Part shown: positions 17,685-24,293 of the stretch, piece after piece
Layout: each line of letters opens with the position of its first letter
Numbering within the stretch: the first letter of the stretch is position 1
Source: DATJFH01 sp035495815
Lineage (GTDB): Bacteria > Acidobacteriota > Terriglobia > Bryobacterales > Bryobacteraceae
Assembly (NCBI GenBank): GCA_035495815.1
Contig: DATJFH010000172.1
Location: forward strand, 1 to 24,293
Direction: 5' to 3'
DNA length: 24,293 nt
Position numbers and translations under genes: made by a program
Notes under the pieces: generated by a model
What the model was told of the DNA's origin: nothing
The model's input: only the letters and a program-made list of their open reading frames with translations
Databases searched by the model: none

Positions 17685-18395
17685 TCAGAGGTAGAGAGGC
17701 TCGAAATCCTGCATGGCTTTGTCGATGGACTCCTGGGAGAAGACGGCGCCTTCACGTTCCACGAACTCGCAGAGGTATTCCTGACGGAAGAACTTCTCCG
17801 CTTCCCGGGCGCGCTCCTCGGCCAGAAAGCGGGCGGAGATTCGCGGGCATTCGGGGGCGGTGACGCAGATGCGCTCCCAGTGGCCACCGCCATGGTCCCA
17901 TTCCTCCCAGAAGAAGCCGCGGCGGCCGTTGGGCGTACTCATGAGCCAGAGGTCGCCATCGCCTACCGCGAGGGTGGGGCGCATGGCGAGGTAGAGGGAG
18001 TCGCTTACGCGCGAGGCCTCGTCAATGAGGATGAGCGAGGCGTTGGAGAAACCGCGCACTTTGTCTTCATTGTGCGGAAGTCCGACGATCCGGGAACCGT
18101 TGGGAAGCGGGATGGACATGGGATTATCGCCATGGCCACGAAGCCGAATTCCAATGCGGACGATGAACATGCGGGCTTTGCGCACGAATTCGCCGCTCTG
18201 ACGGGCGCAAGGGGCCAGCGCCAGAACAAGGCTTCCGGGCGAGGTATAAGCGCGGTGGGCCGCTTTCACCGCCATGACGGTGGATTTCCCCCACTGGCGG
18301 GTACAGAGGACGATGCCGCGGCGTCCGCCACGGAGAGCCAGGGCCTGCTTCTCATCGGGCTCGAACTTCAAGCGCTCTTTCGCGAAGGCGACCAC
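17685..18395 (-). CDS. Terminase large-subunit ATPase domain as a separate ORF
   Basis: Encodes 236 residues from GTG 18395 (CTG and GTG are the only options before an in-frame TGA at about 18420). A typical TerL packaging ATPase: N-terminal FEPDEKQALAL, Walker A CTRQWGKST (31-39), Walker B LILIDEA (121-127) and coupling motif STP (153-155). The conserved GFFWEEW follows. Phage TerL uses this motor to pump DNA into capsids; here there is no capsid context. The short N-terminus resembles stand-alone acidobacterial homologues as I recall them. The in-frame stop upstream sits beside an A6 run (minus strand), so a longer frame lost by slippage is possible. It ends in TGA, in frame with the nuclease ORF. 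Confidence 0.8.
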   Translation of the reverse strand: MVAFAKERLKFEPDEKQALALRGGRRGIVLCTRQWGKSTVMAVKAAHRAYTSPGSLVLALAPCARQSGEFVRKARMFIVRIGIRLRGHGDNPMSIPLPNGSRIVGLPHNEDKVRGFSNASLILIDEASRVSDSLYLAMRPTLAVGDGDLWLMSTPNGRRGFFWEEWDHGGGHWERICVTAPECPRISARFLAEERAREAEKFFRQEYLCEFVEREGAVFSQESIDKAMQDFEPLYL

Positions 18396-18643
18396 GTCCA
18401 GCGCGGCCGGATTTTTTCAGGCGACGATCGTTTCCGGCGAAATCTCCTACCCCAATGATTACGGTCTATTTCCACTTCCGGGCTCCCTTTGGTTCGGTAA
18501 TTTATCCTATTTCCACTTTCGCGGGCGTCTACTATTACGGATTTAAGCGGGCGGCGCCAGGCACGGATAGAGTACGAGTAAGAAGGGGGCTCTTCCGGCC
18601 GGATTCGGCAGCGGCGATGCTTTTATTTTGTCTATTTCCATGG
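18396..18643. repeat. AT-richer spacer with three degenerate repeats
   Basis: The 248 bp between the small ORF and the terminase ATPase carry no convincing gene and are visibly poorer in G+C than the flanks. Three copies of a unit of about 20 bp begin at 18466, 18507 and 18632 on the plus strand: CTATTTCCACTTCCGGGC, CTATTTCCACTTTCGCGGGC and CTATTTCCATGGTTAGCGGG. The first two are 41 bp apart. On the minus strand each reads ...TGGAAATAG..., and the third would begin a 28-codon ORF (MEIDKIKA...) just after the small gene's stop. The third copy reaches a few bases past 18643 into the small gene's end. Possible roles: binding sites, remnants of duplicated gene starts, or recombination scars. Confidence 0.55.
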
Positions 18644-19066
18644 TTAGCGGGCGTTATTCCTTCTGAATAGATCTCTATTCGAGCGGAATTGGTAGCTTGC
18701 GTTGGGTTCGAATGGAAATTCCAGGATCCGGCGGGGATGGCTCCGGTGATGGCGGGCGGCGGGCTTGACCGACGAGCGGGCGACGGACAGGCCGGAGAGC
18801 GGCGGCGCGGTGCGGGGTTCGCCTCCTCCATCGAGGGGAGCGGGCTGGGGCGAAGGCTCCGGCGAGGGGCGGGTCTTGCGCTCGCGCTGGAGGTCGCGGA
18901 GCGTGGCGAAGGCGCGCTCATGCTGGCGGCGCATGCGGGTTTCGTAGCGCAGGGCGAGGGCCAGGGCGCGCGAGTTGTCGGCGAGGGACTTGAAGGCGGC
19001 GGTGAGCGGCTGGGCTGGGTCATCGGAGGGGGGCAGGAGGAGCGGGTCCTGGCCGCGGATTTCCAT
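18644..19066 (-). CDS. Small charged protein of a terminase-associated family, possibly N-terminally truncated
   Basis: Encodes 140 residues from ATG 19066 (GTG 19093 would add nine). The only conserved-looking part is LADNSRALALALRYETRMRRQHERAFATLRDLQ (roughly residues 28-60, predicted amphipathic helix); the rest is Pro/Arg-rich and probably disordered. From memory, acidobacterial proteins with a RYE(T/A)R...RAL..L..LQ helix often carry an upstream LKHGL-type domain and sit beside stand-alone terminases; that upstream domain is absent here. Orientation and position upstream of the terminase ORFs fit a common cassette. Function unknown. The opposite strand is also open through this region, so the reality of this gene rests mainly on the helix. 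Confidence 0.5.
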   Translation of the reverse strand: MEIRGQDPLLLPPSDDPAQPLTAAFKSLADNSRALALALRYETRMRRQHERAFATLRDLQRERKTRPSPEPSPQPAPLDGGGEPRTAPPLSGLSVARSSVKPAARHHRSHPRRILEFPFEPNASYQFRSNRDLFRRNNAR

Positions 19067-19102
19067 GTCTACGTCGACCCTACGCCGGCTCACGAATACT
19101 AC

Positions 19103-19702
19103 ATGGCCGGCTACATCCAGTCGGTCACACCCACGCTAGGCCCAACCGTGGGAGTGGCCGCCACATGTGAAATGGATACCAGCACGCCTGGAAACGCCCC
19201 CGAATTCGACGGATATCTCCGGCAATTGGAGCAGATGCAGCGAACCGAAGAGCCTGTTGTCTGGGTGGTGAAGACGACCGGCAGCCGGCCGGACCACGAG
19301 TGCGTGCTCGGCGACGGCATGGGTAAAGACTTGTACAGCGTCGGATGTGTCGGCGCGGTCACCGATGGCGGCGTGCGGGATATCGCCGGCCTGATGACGG
19401 TTCCCTTCGCGGTCTACTCGCGAGGGAAGACGATTCATCACTGCGCGCTGCGCGTGCGGTCGATCAACCAGCCGATCGAGATCGGCGGTATCACCGTCCG
19501 GCCGGGGGACGTCATTCACGCGAATGGCGACGGCGTCATCAAAATCCCCGCCGGGTGTGTCGAGACGATCGGCGCCGGCTGCAAGCAGATGCGGCTCTTC
19601 GAATACGAAGCGCACGAGGCGCTTCGATCCGCGGCCTTCAGTCCCCTGGAGAAACGCAAAATCGTGGGCCAGCTTCTGCGGAAATTCGGCTTCGCGCACT
19701 GA
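19103..19702 (+). CDS. RraA-family aldolase-like protein, N-terminus apparently lost
   Basis: From ATG 19103 the product is 199 residues. It contains the RraA core: GDGMGKDLYSVGCVGAVTDGGVRD (metal/substrate residues Arg92 and Asp93) and VRPGDVIHANGDGVIKIP. Relatives include 4-hydroxy-4-methyl-2-oxoglutarate/oxaloacetate aldolases and the RNase E inhibitor RraA. Family resemblance starts near PTPAHEYYMAGY (about 19085). The usual opening of about 35-45 residues, with its (F/Y)DT.T..(D/N)A-like motif, is absent. Upstream the frame continues to 18689, but only as antisense of the small terminase-associated ORF. This may be a gene decapitated by a rearrangement, or a shorter functional version. 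It ends 3 bp before the oxidase gene, implying one transcript. No Shine-Dalgarno is evident. Confidence 0.7.
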   Translation: MAGYIQSVTPTLGPTVGVAATCEMDTSTPGNAPEFDGYLRQLEQMQRTEEPVVWVVKTTGSRPDHECVLGDGMGKDLYSVGCVGAVTDGGVRDIAGLMTVPFAVYSRGKTIHHCALRVRSINQPIEIGGITVRPGDVIHANGDGVIKIPAGCVETIGAGCKQMRLFEYEAHEALRSAAFSPLEKRKIVGQLLRKFGFAH

Positions 19703-19705
19703 CCC

Positions 19706-20899
19706 ATGAATTTCGATGTGATCGTGGCCGGTCTGGGCTCGATGGGTTCGTTCGCCTGCATGGAACTGGCCCGCCGCGGCGCTTCAGTCGCCGGCCTGGA
19801 CCGGTTTGAGCCGCCGCACGGATTGGGCAGCCATTCCGGTGAGACCCGTATCTATCGGGAAGCTTACGCGGAAAGCCCGGCCTATGTCCCATTCGTTAAG
19901 CACGCAGGAAAACTCTGGGACACATACGGAGAAGAGGCTGGTTGGCCGCTGCTGACCCGTTCCGGGATGCTCAGCATGGGGCCGCCGGACTCGGGAGTCA
20001 TTGCCGGAATCAGGCGCAGCGCCGCTCTTCATCAGATCCCGGTTCAGGCCGTCAGCCCGGATGAAATCCGAAAATCGTTTCCGGCATTCGCGCCACCCCC
20101 GGAATATGTGGGAATCTTCGACGGGGGCGCCGGCTGGGTTGACGTGGAACGCGCGTTGTCTTTCAGTCTGGCGCAGGCTCGACGCGCCGGAGCCACGATC
20201 TGGCTGAATCGCAAGGTGGACGAATGGCAGGCGACGGAGAGTGAGGTTGAGGTTCGCTCCCAGGGAGAGAGGATCCGGGCGGGCGCTTTAGTCCTGGCGG
20301 CCGGAGCCTGGTCGGACCAGCTGCTGCCGTCTTTGCCTCTTTCGCTCGAACGCAGGGTGCTGGCGTGGTTGGAGCCAAAACGTCCGGAATTGTTCCTGCC
20401 GGGCAGAATGCCGGTCTTCATGTTCGACGAGCAAGCGTTCTATGGATTTCCGTACCGGGAAGGACGCGGCGTAAAGGTGGCGATCGATGCAAAGTCCGGC
20501 GATCCCCTGACCGATCCATCCGCCGTGAGGCCAGTCGACGATGAGGACCTGCAACCCCTCGCGCGTCTGGCGGAGAAGTACCTTCCGGAACTGGGCCGCC
20601 GCTTCACCGGGTCGAAGACGTGTCTGTACACGATGACTCCGGATCGGCATTTCATCATTGACCGCCATCCCGAATTTCGGAACGTGCATTTTGCGGCAGG
20701 CTTTTCGGGTCATGGATTCAAGTTTGCGCCGGCGGTGGGGCAAGTCCTGGCGGACCTGGCGCTCGAAGGCCGCACCCACCTGCCTGTGGAATTTCTGAGG
20801 GCGGGCGGACGATTCGACAGCCCCGGCGCGATCTCTAACGGTGGCCGCGCGCCAGCAGGCTTTCCAAAAGGCCGGGTAGGTTGCCGGCCAGCGAGATAA
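19706..20899 (+). CDS. Sarcosine / N-methyl-tryptophan oxidase-family flavoenzyme
   Basis: Encodes 397 residues. The N-terminal Rossmann motif VIVAGLGSMGS (6-15) is followed by the family's GSSHG-like GSHSGETRIYREAY segment. The covalent-FAD cysteine is Cys306 in SKTCLYTMTPDRHFIID, and AAGFSGHGFKFAPAVG forms the C-terminal flavin contact; both closely match monomeric sarcosine oxidase and SolA. The reaction is oxidative demethylation of an N-methyl amino acid or a related secondary amine, yielding H2O2, in the cytosol. The exact substrate is uncertain. It follows the RraA gene by 3 bp. The last 25 or so residues (after GGRFD) are low-complexity and lie antisense to the end of the threonine-synthase-like gene, a 65-bp tail overlap, suggesting that an earlier stop was lost. 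Confidence 0.87.
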   Translation: MNFDVIVAGLGSMGSFACMELARRGASVAGLDRFEPPHGLGSHSGETRIYREAYAESPAYVPFVKHAGKLWDTYGEEAGWPLLTRSGMLSMGPPDSGVIAGIRRSAALHQIPVQAVSPDEIRKSFPAFAPPPEYVGIFDGGAGWVDVERALSFSLAQARRAGATIWLNRKVDEWQATESEVEVRSQGERIRAGALVLAAGAWSDQLLPSLPLSLERRVLAWLEPKRPELFLPGRMPVFMFDEQAFYGFPYREGRGVKVAIDAKSGDPLTDPSAVRPVDDEDLQPLARLAEKYLPELGRRFTGSKTCLYTMTPDRHFIIDRHPEFRNVHFAAGFSGHGFKFAPAVGQVLADLALEGRTHLPVEFLRAGGRFDSPGAISNGGRAPAGFPKGRVGCRPAR

Positions 20900-21875
20900 G
20901 TTCCGGATGACGGCGGGCGGCTTCGGCGATCGACGCCGTATCTTTGAATCCGTGTCCGGTGACCAGACAGACGGACATCTGGTGCGGCTCAATCGTGCCT
21001 TCCTCGCAAGCCCTTAGCCAGCCGGCAAGGGCCGCTGCGCCGGCCGGTTCGCAATAAATTCCCTCTTCCTCCAGCATTCTTCGCTGCGCGTCGAAGACCT
21101 GCTCGTCGGAGACCGCGAAGCCCCGCCCGCCGGACTCTCCGAGCAAGCCCAGCGCCAGCGAAGCGTCGATATCGTAAGGTACGGAGAGACCGCTGATGCG
21201 CGTGGAGCTTGTGACGCTGCGGATAACGGGATCGTTGCGCTCGAAACTGGCCACCACGGTCGAGCATCCGGAGGGTTGCACGGCGTGTACTTTTGGCAGA
21301 CGGCCGCCTTTCTCGAAGCCCCGCACCACGGCGGAGTACAATCCCCCTCCGCCCACGGGGACGAAAACATGATCCACCTGACCCTGCGTCCCGGATTCGA
21401 CTTCTCCGGCCAGGCTTTCCACTCCCGCCATACCCGCGGGGCAATAGCGATAGGCGGAAACGACTAGCGGGGTTGCACGGCGCCGGGAAAAATCCTGCAA
21501 TTGATCGAAGACCTGCCCGGTGACGGCCGGGTCGGTAACGAACTGAGGTATCCGGATCACCTGCGCGCCGTGCGCCTGCATCTGCGCGAGCTTGCCTTCC
21601 GGCACGGACTCATTCACCAGAATGATGCACTTCAATCCATAGCGGGCGCAGCAGGCGGCCAGAGAGGATCCGGTATTTCCGGAGGAGGTAGCCAGACAGC
21701 TGGTGTGCCCCTGCCGGACCAACTCCGCCACCTCCGCGGCGATGAACCGGTCTTTATAGGAACCCGACGGGTTACAGCTTTCGAGCTTGAAAAGGAGGCG
21801 CGAACTCCCGGCCTTCGGCCCGATTCGGACGCTGGGTACGAGAGGGGTATGGCCCTCCCCCATAGTTATCCGCAT
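20835..21875 (-). CDS. Threonine synthase-like PLP-dependent enzyme
   Basis: Encodes 346 residues from ATG 21875 (a second ATG four codons on would begin MGEGHTPLVPS directly). Fold-type II PLP features: GEGHTPL, the Schiff-base Lys41 in NPSGSYKDR, ATSSGNTGSSLAA and the phosphate-binding VPVGGGGLYS. The SGSYKDR context fits threonine synthase (class II, short form) better than threonine dehydratase. It would make threonine from O-phosphohomoserine in the cytosol, but a stand-alone copy beside an oxidase could act on another substrate. It is divergent from the mutarotase-like gene with 103 bp between them and convergent with the oxidase gene. Confidence 0.83.
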   Translation of the reverse strand: MRITMGEGHTPLVPSVRIGPKAGSSRLLFKLESCNPSGSYKDRFIAAEVAELVRQGHTSCLATSSGNTGSSLAACCARYGLKCIILVNESVPEGKLAQMQAHGAQVIRIPQFVTDPAVTGQVFDQLQDFSRRRATPLVVSAYRYCPAGMAGVESLAGEVESGTQGQVDHVFVPVGGGGLYSAVVRGFEKGGRLPKVHAVQPSGCSTVVASFERNDPVIRSVTSSTRISGLSVPYDIDASLALGLLGESGGRGFAVSDEQVFDAQRRMLEEEGIYCEPAGAAALAGWLRACEEGTIEPHQMSVCLVTGHGFKDTASIAEAARRHPELISLAGNLPGLLESLLARGHR

Positions 21876-21923
21876 GAACGATCGGAAAGCTTTTCATCGA
21901 GAGTCGGCATCGTGTTTATCCAG

Positions 21924-21929
21924 TATAAT
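21924..21929 (+). promoter_or_regulatory. Candidate -10 element (TATAAT) in divergent spacer
   Basis: A perfect TATAAT lies 50 bp before the mutarotase-like start in an otherwise GC-rich 103-bp divergent region. The same bases read TATACT on the minus strand, so it could serve either gene. No good TTGACA match is found at the expected distance for either direction, hence low confidence. Confidence 0.35.
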
Positions 21930-21978
21930 TCCCCGGCGGTGCCAGGGGCGCCTTTTACGGTATGATGCGCTGGTGAGA

Positions 21979-23073
21979 ATGCCCAAGCTTCGACTGATTG
22001 CGCCGCTGGCGCTGTTCCTCACGGCGATGACGCCGGCCGGCCGCGCCGAAGTAATGGTGTCCGGACGGCCATCCATCGTTCTCGAGAGCGCGTCCGCCAA
22101 ACTGGTTATCGATCTCGGGGGCGGGTCCATCGTCGACTTCCACACCGCTGACGGCGGCCTGAATCCGCTGCGGTGGATCGGGCCTGCTGACGAAAACACG
22201 CCGTTTCGCGCCATGGCTCACTTTCTTTGTCTGGACCGCTGGGGACGTCCTTCCGACGCCGAGCTGCGCAATGGAATGCCCTACCACGGTGAAGCGGCGC
22301 GGGTCAGGTGGAGAGAAATCGCCGCGCCGCAGCGCAGCGAGGGCGGAGTTCACGCCGAAATGGGAGCCACGCTCCCGATGGCCGGTTTCGAAGTACGCCG
22401 GACGATCCGGCTCTCCGGAAAATCGCCCTGGTTCAGCGTGTCGGAAACCGTAACCAACCGGAACAAGCTCGGGCGCGTTTACAACATGGTGCAGCATCCC
22501 ACGATCGGGCCGCCGTTTCTGGATGAGACAACCGAGGTCGACTCGAATGCCGGCAGGGGCTTCATGCAGTCGAGTCCGATGCCGAATCCGGAGAATCCCG
22601 AAGTGCGCTGGCCGTCGGCGAGCAAGGAGGGAAAACCGGTTGATCTGCGCCATCTGACGAACGACCCGGAGCCGAATGTCGTTTCTTTCGTCATCGATGG
22701 TGAATTGGGTTGGGTGACCGCGACCAATGCCTCGAAGGAGTTGCTCCTCGGATACATCTGGCGCACGGCGGATTACCCCTGGCTTGACGTCTGGCGGCAC
22801 GTTCAGGACGGAAAGCCGCTGGCGCGCGGTCTGGAGTTCGGAACCACCGGCTTGCATCAACCCTTCGCCGTGCTGGCCACCAAACCGAATATTTTCGGCC
22901 GGCCGACGTTTACGTATCTCGATACGGGGGAGAGCGCCACCCGGCGCTATGACGCGTTCCTCGTCAAAGTACCGCGCGACTTTGCAGGAGTGGACCGCAT
23001 CGTTCTCCGCGAAGGGCGGCTGTCTCTTCACGAACGCGGCGGGCGCCGTGAGCTCACGATTCAACAGCAATAA
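21979..23073 (+). CDS. Secreted galactose-mutarotase-like protein of unknown function
   Basis: Encodes 364 residues from ATG 21979 (an in-frame GTG lies two codons earlier; the longer frame to 21787 is antisense to the PLP enzyme gene). Signal peptide about 1-24 (LALFLTAMTPAGRAE). The mature part looks like a beta-rich galactose mutarotase-type sandwich: FLCLDRWGRPSDAE, NGMPYHGEAARVRW and FEVRRTIRLSGKSPWFSVSETVTN resemble aldose-1-epimerase-like proteins in layout. I do not recognise a characterised homologue. A periplasmic role in binding or epimerising a carbohydrate is inference. It is a single gene with a divergent upstream neighbour and a convergent tRNA downstream. Confidence 0.75.
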   Translation: MPKLRLIAPLALFLTAMTPAGRAEVMVSGRPSIVLESASAKLVIDLGGGSIVDFHTADGGLNPLRWIGPADENTPFRAMAHFLCLDRWGRPSDAELRNGMPYHGEAARVRWREIAAPQRSEGGVHAEMGATLPMAGFEVRRTIRLSGKSPWFSVSETVTNRNKLGRVYNMVQHPTIGPPFLDETTEVDSNAGRGFMQSSPMPNPENPEVRWPSASKEGKPVDLRHLTNDPEPNVVSFVIDGELGWVTATNASKELLLGYIWRTADYPWLDVWRHVQDGKPLARGLEFGTTGLHQPFAVLATKPNIFGRPTFTYLDTGESATRRYDAFLVKVPRDFAGVDRIVLREGRLSLHERGGRRELTIQQQ

Positions 23074-23101
23074 CGATCGGAATCCTGCGCCTGAAAACTG
23101 G

Positions 23102-23174
23102 TGGGCCCTGTAGGATTTGAACCTACGACCAACGGATTATGAGTCCGCGGCTCTAACCGCTGAGCTAAGGGCCC
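23102..23174 (-). tRNA. tRNA with CAT anticodon, best read as tRNA-Ile2 (lysidine type)
   Basis: A full cloverleaf reads on the minus strand: acceptor GGGCCCT/AGGGCCC, D stem GCTC/GAGC, anticodon stem GCGGA/TCCGT with loop CTCATAA (anticodon CAT), T stem GTAGG/CCTAC with loop TTCAAAT, discriminator A, and an encoded CCA (23101-23099). The 8-nt D loop AGCGGTTA and the pairs C4-G69 and C5-G68 match the TilS (lysidine synthetase) recognition pattern and the E. coli Ile2 sequence better than elongator Met. It would then decode AUA after lysidine modification. Elongator Met remains possible. Confidence 0.93.
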
Positions 23175-23204
23175 GTTTTTTCTATCTTACCTTGCGGCGC
23201 CATC

Positions 23205-23233
23205 GCGTATCCGGCGCGTGCAATAAACGTCAA
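23205..23233 (-). promoter_or_regulatory. Candidate promoter for the tRNA
   Basis: On the minus strand TTGACG (23233-23228) and ATACGC (23210-23205) are separated by 17 bp, with the -10 ending 30 bp before the tRNA. The -35 is good and the -10 is weak. The 97-bp gap between the kinase stop and the tRNA otherwise holds nothing recognisable, so the tRNA may have its own promoter or be read through from the kinase gene. Confidence 0.4.
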
Positions 23234-23271
23234 CCGGTTCTCGAAGCTGATCAGGTGGAACGGAAAAACCG

Positions 23272-24267
23272 CTACTTCACTTTCGGTTTGATAATCGCCA
23301 CGCCGACGGCTTTGAGCGCGCCCTCCAGCTTCTGGTACATCGCTTCGTCGGTATAGGTTCCAACGATGGCGCCGCCCGAGCCTGCGAATTTCGCGGTTGC
23401 CCCCATGCTTCGCGCGGCCGCCACCATTTCCAGGTTACCGGCGCTGATCGGATAGATCCTGGTGCGCAAATCGAAATTCGCGTCGATCAGGGAATCGAGC
23501 TTCTTGTAGTCGCGGGCGAGCAAGGCTGCTCTGCCCTCTTCGGCATAGCCTGCCCAGGTCTTCATCGCCTGCACGACATCCGGGTCTTTTGCCAGCCAGC
23601 GCTCGCGCACATTAGTGTGGAACACTTCCGTACCTTCGCTCAACGATGTGCGGTAGGCCAGGTAAACATTGGGCAGCAGCGCGGGGTCGAGCCGCTCGTA
23701 CTCGCCGTAGCCCTGCCGTTCGATCAGGCTTTTGGCGAAATCCATGTAGACGAGGCCCTCGTAGGCCTGTATCACCCGGTCCTGCAGCCCGGCAGGAACG
23801 CCCAACTCCTTGGTCTCGGTTTCGAGGGCCAGATTAGCCTGAACCGCCGGCGGAATTTCCACTTTGAAATACTGGCACAGGCCGCGCAGAGCGGCCGTGA
23901 TAATGGCGCTCGACCCGCCCATGCCCAGCCGCTGCGGAATGTTGGAATCGTACTCGATGGCGAAGTTACGGTCCTCGAGCTCGATGCCGTTCTGGTGGCA
24001 GTAATCCATGAACCGGATAATGAGCGCCTGGATGATCCTGATCCCGCCGTAATAACCGCGCCATCGCGTCGTTTCGTAGAGATCACGAAGATTTTCGAAA
24101 ACCGGGAGGTCAGCCTTCGAGAGCTTGATCTCGATCCGCGCACTGGGATAGAGCAGCACGCGCGCCCGGAAGTTCCGTACCGTGAATGAGATTGTCTTGC
24201 CGAAATAACCGTCGCTCGGGTTCCCCAGAAACCCCGCCCGGGCGTATCCGTAGGTTTCGATGAGCAT
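23272..24267 (-). CDS. GHMP-family sugar kinase, glucuronokinase-like
   Basis: Encodes 331 residues from ATG 24267, preceded by a purine-rich AAAGAGAT. The GHMP ATP-binding glycine loop is NIPQRLGMGGSSAIITAAL (109-127). The N-terminal ARAGFLGNPSDGYFGKTISF (9-28) replaces the galactokinase GRVNLIGEH motif and resembles glucuronokinase and related kinases that phosphorylate C-1 of a sugar. The C-terminal GATAKFAGSGGAIVG is the third GHMP motif. The likely reaction is ATP-dependent phosphorylation of a uronic acid or heptose-type sugar in the cytosol, feeding nucleotide-sugar synthesis or salvage. The substrate is not provable from sequence. No partner pyrophosphorylase is visible before the right edge. 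Confidence 0.83.
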   Translation of the reverse strand: MLIETYGYARAGFLGNPSDGYFGKTISFTVRNFRARVLLYPSARIEIKLSKADLPVFENLRDLYETTRWRGYYGGIRIIQALIIRFMDYCHQNGIELEDRNFAIEYDSNIPQRLGMGGSSAIITAALRGLCQYFKVEIPPAVQANLALETETKELGVPAGLQDRVIQAYEGLVYMDFAKSLIERQGYGEYERLDPALLPNVYLAYRTSLSEGTEVFHTNVRERWLAKDPDVVQAMKTWAGYAEEGRAALLARDYKKLDSLIDANFDLRTRIYPISAGNLEMVAAARSMGATAKFAGSGGAIVGTYTDEAMYQKLEGALKAVGVAIIKPKVK

Positions 24268-24293
24268 ATCTCTTTCTAAATGGTAGGATCGAT

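Noticed and set aside
18420..18640. CRISPR array or IS end in the repeat-bearing spacer
   Set aside because: Repeats are degenerate, unequally spaced (41 and 125 bp), only three in number, and no transposase or terminal inverted repeat was found.
17001..19066. Ordinary prophage
   Set aside because: Only terminase-like functions are present; there is no integrase, portal, capsid, tail or lysis gene, and metabolic genes begin at once on both sides.
18689..19102. Upstream extension of the RraA frame
   Set aside because: Low-complexity Gly/Ala/Arg sequence that is the antisense of the small terminase-associated ORF; no RraA resemblance.
23159..23185. Rho-independent terminator from GGGCCC followed by a T run
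   Set aside because: The GGGCCC belongs to the tRNA acceptor stem and the T run is on the tRNA's upstream side; no separate hairpin precedes it.

Overview
The window is GC-rich, densely coded bacterial chromosome. Two very large Oar-like TonB-dependent receptors with N-terminal carboxypeptidase-regulatory-like domains, secreted FAD and mutarotase-like proteins, and a stand-alone phage-terminase-like cassette point to an acidobacterium of the Bryobacterales/Solibacteraceae type. This assignment rests on gene content and recall only.

Layout: 1-549 (-) is the 5' part of an unusual RpiB-type isomerase cut by the window edge. Divergent from it is a NicO/RcnA Ni/Co transporter with a His-rich loop (568-2097, +). 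Then come a Gfo/Idh/MocA oxidoreductase and SppA (2078-4978, -), a TonB receptor preceded by a 27-bp palindrome (5115-8644, +), and a translationally coupled pair on the minus strand, MFS sugar-acid permease then arabinonate-type dehydratase (11708-8668). Divergent from that pair is a second coupled pair, a secreted FAD oxidoreductase and another TonB receptor (11818-16955, +).

The least ordinary stretch is 17001-19066 (-). It holds a terminase large subunit broken into ATPase and nuclease ORFs that lie in the same frame, separated by one TGA and five codons. Upstream is an AT-richer spacer with three degenerate repeats and a small protein of a family I associate with such terminases. No capsid, portal or tail gene is nearby. 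Immediately to its right an RraA-family gene appears to lack its N-terminus, suggesting a rearrangement junction near 19070-19100.

The right end holds a sarcosine/N-methyltryptophan-oxidase-like flavoenzyme, a convergent threonine-synthase-like gene, a secreted mutarotase-like protein, a tRNA with CAT anticodon (best read as the lysidine-type Ile2), and a GHMP (glucuronokinase-like) kinase.

The metabolic theme is uptake and oxidation of sugars and sugar acids: receptors across the outer membrane, periplasmic oxidoreductases, an inner-membrane permease, and cytosolic dehydratase, isomerase, aldolase and kinase functions. The substrates themselves are inferred.
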